NCBI GenBank assembly: GCA_900766865.1
Contig: CAAFXA010000171.1
Coordinates: 1-8,164, forward strand
Direction: 5' to 3'
Length of the DNA: 8,164 nucleotides
Source: an uncultured Akkermansia sp.
GTDB taxonomy: Bacteria > Verrucomicrobiota > Verrucomicrobiia > Verrucomicrobiales > Akkermansiaceae
Part shown: positions 6,118 to 8,164 of the stretch, in pieces
How positions within the stretch are numbered: position 1 is the stretch's first letter
How the letters are laid out: every line of letters begins with the position of its first letter
Program-made: the position numbers and the translations under genes
Notes under the pieces: model-generated
Database searches by the model: none
What the model was told of the DNA's origin: nothing
What the model saw: only the letters and a program-made list of their open reading frames with translations

Positions 6118-6783
6118 ATGACCATGCCCACCATCCCTAGAATCCTTGCCACCACAGCCCTGTGCCTTGCGGCGGTGGGGCTGAGCTCGTGTGTATCGCG
6201 CATGCACAGGGTAGCCTATGAATACCCCCGAAGCTATGAAGGTGCATGGTTAGAGAACAACAATGTTCCCAAAGATGGCAACGCCGCAGACATGAAGTTG
6301 ACAAAACGCCTGTATGTGTATGAATGCGGTGGCCAATGGTATTTGCCCGTTTCGCGCATATGCTACACCAAGAAAGTGGTACAAGAGGAACCGACAATAG
6401 CATATCTGATAGACAATGTTTCACATGAGGATAAGCAACAATATTATCTTCCCATATCACCCGAATTCGCCGGCAAGCTGCGCACCGCTTCCCGACACAG
6501 AAGCAGCCCAAGAGATTTGAGGGACTATATTACGCAGACCAGGTTGTTGGCATCTCTGCCATCGCAAGCCGAGGCATATCCTGTTCTCATGCCTATAGGC
6601 GGCGAAGAAAATGGGGATTTGTTGGTACAAACGGATGCGCATGTCGGGCCATCCGCCATTCTGGCTTATCCTGCGGCGGCGGTTCTCTTTGTGGTGGATA
6701 TTCCGGTTACGGTGGCATCTACCACGTTTGCTATTATGGGAATCATCATCTCTATTCTCTTGAATGGGGGCATAGTCCACTAA
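6118..6783 (+). CDS. Lipoprotein of unknown function with hydrophobic C-terminal segment
   Basis: The product has 221 residues and I do not recognise the family. Seen: signal peptide 'MTMPTIPRILATTALCLAAV' followed by lipobox LSSC, with Cys25 as the lipidated residue. The mature part is rich in Tyr and charged residues, with a central 'QQYYLPISPEFAGKL' (107-121). The last about 45 residues are strongly hydrophobic: 'ILAYPAAAVLFVVDIPVTVA' (181-200), then 'FAIMGIIISILLNGG' (204-218). The 'P...FVVDIPVTVA' pattern resembles the C-terminal ends of small YceK-like lipoproteins, but this is a loose likeness. The ATG at 6118 is chosen from the promoter distance; ATG 6124 is in frame and possible. No clear ribosome site is visible. 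Stop TAA 6781-6783. No terminator is seen before the next repeat, so readthrough toward the ankyrin gene is possible. Confidence 0.82.
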   Translation: MTMPTIPRILATTALCLAAVGLSSCVSRMHRVAYEYPRSYEGAWLENNNVPKDGNAADMKLTKRLYVYECGGQWYLPVSRICYTKKVVQEEPTIAYLIDNVSHEDKQQYYLPISPEFAGKLRTASRHRSSPRDLRDYITQTRLLASLPSQAEAYPVLMPIGGEENGDLLVQTDAHVGPSAILAYPAAAVLFVVDIPVTVASTTFAIMGIIISILLNGGIVH

Positions 6784-6846
6784 AGCAAAGCACGGATAGC
6801 CAAGGAAAAATTGAGTATGCCGAGTGTGTTGAAGTCGAAAAAGGGA

Positions 6847-6876
6847 TTGACCGCCAACACCGTATTGTGTTATAAA
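6847..6876 (+). promoter_or_regulatory. Extended -10 sigma-70 promoter upstream of the ankyrin gene (copy B)
   Basis: TTGACC (6847-6852), an 18-nt spacer ending in TGT, and TATAAA (6871-6876). The predicted start is near 6883, which gives the ankyrin gene a leader of about 190 nt, much longer than in copy A. Confidence 0.75.
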
Positions 6877-6899
6877 ACATTTGCGCTCATCCGGGCAAA

Positions 6900-6922
6900 A
6901 AACAAGAAGGAATGGCTTGTTT
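6900..6922 (+). promoter_or_regulatory. Conserved leader hairpin, copy B
   Basis: AAACAAG (6900-6906) pairs with CTTGTTT (6916-6922), one pair longer than in copy A because of a C-to-T difference (4395 versus 6922). The loop again contains ATG (6912-6914). Confidence 0.5.
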
Positions 6923-6948
6923 GTGTCAAAGGGAGAGCGGTAGCTTAG

Positions 6949-7074
6949 CGTGCCTTATTGTTATGCAACGGCCACCATACGGGTCACCTATACTCAGATA
7001 AGATGAAACTTGGCCCGCCTGCTCTTTCGACAGGGCTCGCGAGGTGGGTTCTATACCAGCCGACATAAATCGAT
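6949..7074 (+). other. Copy-B-specific leader of the ankyrin gene
   Basis: This 126-nt stretch joins the repeated block to the ankyrin ATG and has no counterpart in copy A. It holds two short frames (6912-7001 and 7003-7068) without ribosome sites or conservation evidence. The second shares the ankyrin frame and ends in TAA 7066-7068, which excludes any earlier start for the ankyrin protein in that frame. No Shine-Dalgarno sequence is seen before 7075. Confidence 0.5.
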
Positions 7075-8164
7075 ATGAACAACGAAGAAGCCAGACGAGA
7101 GCTAACGAAGAGGCGGATTAGCCGTAGCAAGTACAGCAAGGCACTCATTGAAGCCATAGAAAATGATGACACCGAGCTGATGGAACTTCTTCTCAGCGCC
7201 GGAACAAATGTCAACGCAGCCAACCAATACGGCCGCACACCCCTGTTTACAGCTGCCTGGCTGGGAAAGAAACAGTATGTGCAAAGGCTACTGGAGGTAC
7301 CGGGGATTGATGTCAATAGGTTCACAAGTGAGGACCAAATGACTGCACTGAGTATCGCGGCAGATCGAGGCTACACCGAGTGTGTTCGCCTGCTTCTGGC
7401 GGCTCCGGAGATAGATTTGGACGAACAGGAGCGGCTGGGCTGGAGCCGGCTGCATATAGCGGCAAGCTGCGGCATGACTGATTGGGTACTGGAGCTTCTG
7501 GCAACCGGCACAGAACTTAACCCGCAGAATGGAGACGGCAGCACACCGCTTGCCCTGGCTGCGGAAAACGGCCATGAGACCTGCGTACGCCATCTGCTGA
7601 ATGAACCGGGAATCGATGTCAACCGACCTAATAATGAAGGAAATACCCCGCTGTGCATAGCCGCATTTTTCAATCAGCCGGAAGTCCTCAAGCTGTTACT
7701 TACCTCTCCGGGAATCGATATCAATGCGACCAATAAGGAAGGAGATAACGCCTTTCATATGGCCATATGCGGAGAAAGCTCCGAATGTGCCCGACTGTTG
7801 TTCGAATCACAGGATTTTGATATAAATCGCTGCTATACAGAAGGGCGCACTCCCTTGCATCTGGCAGCTGCAAGCGGCCTTGCAGAATGGATGAGGACAC
7901 TCCTGACCAAAGAACAGAATGTCAATGTTCTGGATGATTTAGGGAGAACTCCGCTTTATCATGCGGCGCTCTATCAACAGGCCTCTTGTCTGGAACTGCT
8001 GCTTAAAGTACCCGGCATCGACGTAAATCTACCGAGTATTGCAGACGGAAACACACCGCTCCACGAGGCTGTCGAAATCGATAGCACCGAATGTTTGCGT
8101 TTGTTGCTGGAAGCCCCGGGAATCAAAGTAAACGAGAAAGATGAAGACGGAGCCACCCCGCTTC
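7075..8164 (+). CDS. Ankyrin-repeat protein (3' partial)
   Basis: The frame from ATG 7075 is open to the right edge, giving 363 residues with no stop in the window. Seen: a basic N-terminus ('ARRELTKRRISRSKYSK') without signal peptide or membrane segment, then about ten consecutive ankyrin repeats of roughly 34 residues starting near residue 21. The units have the form 'GRTPLHLAAASG..ECxRLLLxxPGIDVNxx'; clear ones begin near 52, 88, 122, 155, 188, 222, 256, 289, 324 and 357. Most carry 'PGIDVN' where the canonical repeat has 'GADVN', i.e. one extra residue. Repeats near 122 and 222 lack the TPLH core ('SRLHIAA', 'NAFHMAI'). Ankyrin arrays bind other proteins; the partner is unknown, and any effector domain would lie beyond the window. 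No export signal is visible, so a cytoplasmic role is the simplest reading. Expression from promoter copy B is inferred. Confidence 0.92.
   Translation, partial: MNNEEARRELTKRRISRSKYSKALIEAIENDDTELMELLLSAGTNVNAANQYGRTPLFTAAWLGKKQYVQRLLEVPGIDVNRFTSEDQMTALSIAADRGYTECVRLLLAAPEIDLDEQERLGWSRLHIAASCGMTDWVLELLATGTELNPQNGDGSTPLALAAENGHETCVRHLLNEPGIDVNRPNNEGNTPLCIAAFFNQPEVLKLLLTSPGIDINATNKEGDNAFHMAICGESSECARLLFESQDFDINRCYTEGRTPLHLAAASGLAEWMRTLLTKEQNVNVLDDLGRTPLYHAALYQQASCLELLLKVPGIDVNLPSIADGNTPLHEAVEIDSTECLRLLLEAPGIKVNEKDEDGATPL

Larger units (their letters stand above)
6838..6948 (+). repeat. Promoter-leader direct repeat, copy B
   Basis: Ungapped counterpart of 4311-4421. The promoter boxes, the spacer length of 18, the TG before the -10, the CATTTGCGCT segment and the leader hairpin are kept. 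Mismatches lie mainly in the spacer, around 6889-6896 and in the 3' purine-rich part, where AAAGGAGG has become AAGGGAGA. After 6948 similarity stops abruptly. Confidence 0.92.

Noticed and set aside
6912..7001. Leader frame of 29 codons in copy B
   Set aside because: Only its first part lies in the repeat, differences from copy A mostly change amino acids, and it ends far from the ankyrin start, so there is no coupling as in copy A.
7003..7068. 21-codon frame just before the ankyrin gene
   Set aside because: It has no ribosome site and no comparison supports it; it is in the ankyrin frame but closed by TAA 7066-7068.

Overview
The window looks like a chromosomal segment of a free-replicating bacterium with moderately high GC. 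The lineage is a guess: ankyrin repeats of the 'LLLxAPGIDVN' type, several small lipoproteins, and weak or absent Shine-Dalgarno sequences on many genes remind me of Verrucomicrobiota (Akkermansia-like). No marker gene here proves it. No rRNA, tRNA, CRISPR array, transposase or phage gene was found.

Left part (1-4030). A plus-strand gene, cut by the left edge, encodes the C-terminal part of a DegT/DnrJ/EryC1/StrS-type PLP-dependent protein. It converges on a complete minus-strand speA (biosynthetic arginine decarboxylase), which has a near-consensus sigma-70 promoter. Upstream of speA, also on the minus strand, lie a WecG/TagA/CpsF glycosyltransferase gene and, 30 nt before it, a small PEGA-domain lipoprotein gene. 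These two form a likely operon, and the predicted lipoprotein promoter would give a leaderless mRNA. The aminotransferase-like protein and the glycosyltransferase point to surface-glycan metabolism; speA starts polyamine synthesis.

Middle (4031-4450). A gene-free stretch holds a 17-bp inverted repeat around a GC-rich 71-nt loop. Directly after it comes a promoter-leader block.

Right part (4451-8164), all on the plus strand: a secreted DUF3089 alpha/beta-hydrolase; a decayed small gene, probably a lipoprotein, with an in-frame amber codon and a frameshift; an intact lipoprotein with its own strong promoter; and a long ankyrin-repeat gene that runs off the right edge.

The most notable structure is an ungapped 111-bp direct repeat (4311-4421 and 6838-6948; 97/111 identical by hand count). 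Each copy carries a complete extended -10 sigma-70 promoter and a leader hairpin. One copy precedes the hydrolase gene and the other the ankyrin gene. The copies are exactly 2,527 bp apart and bracket the hydrolase, pseudogene and lipoprotein block. This suggests shared control of two unrelated genes and a possible recombination unit.
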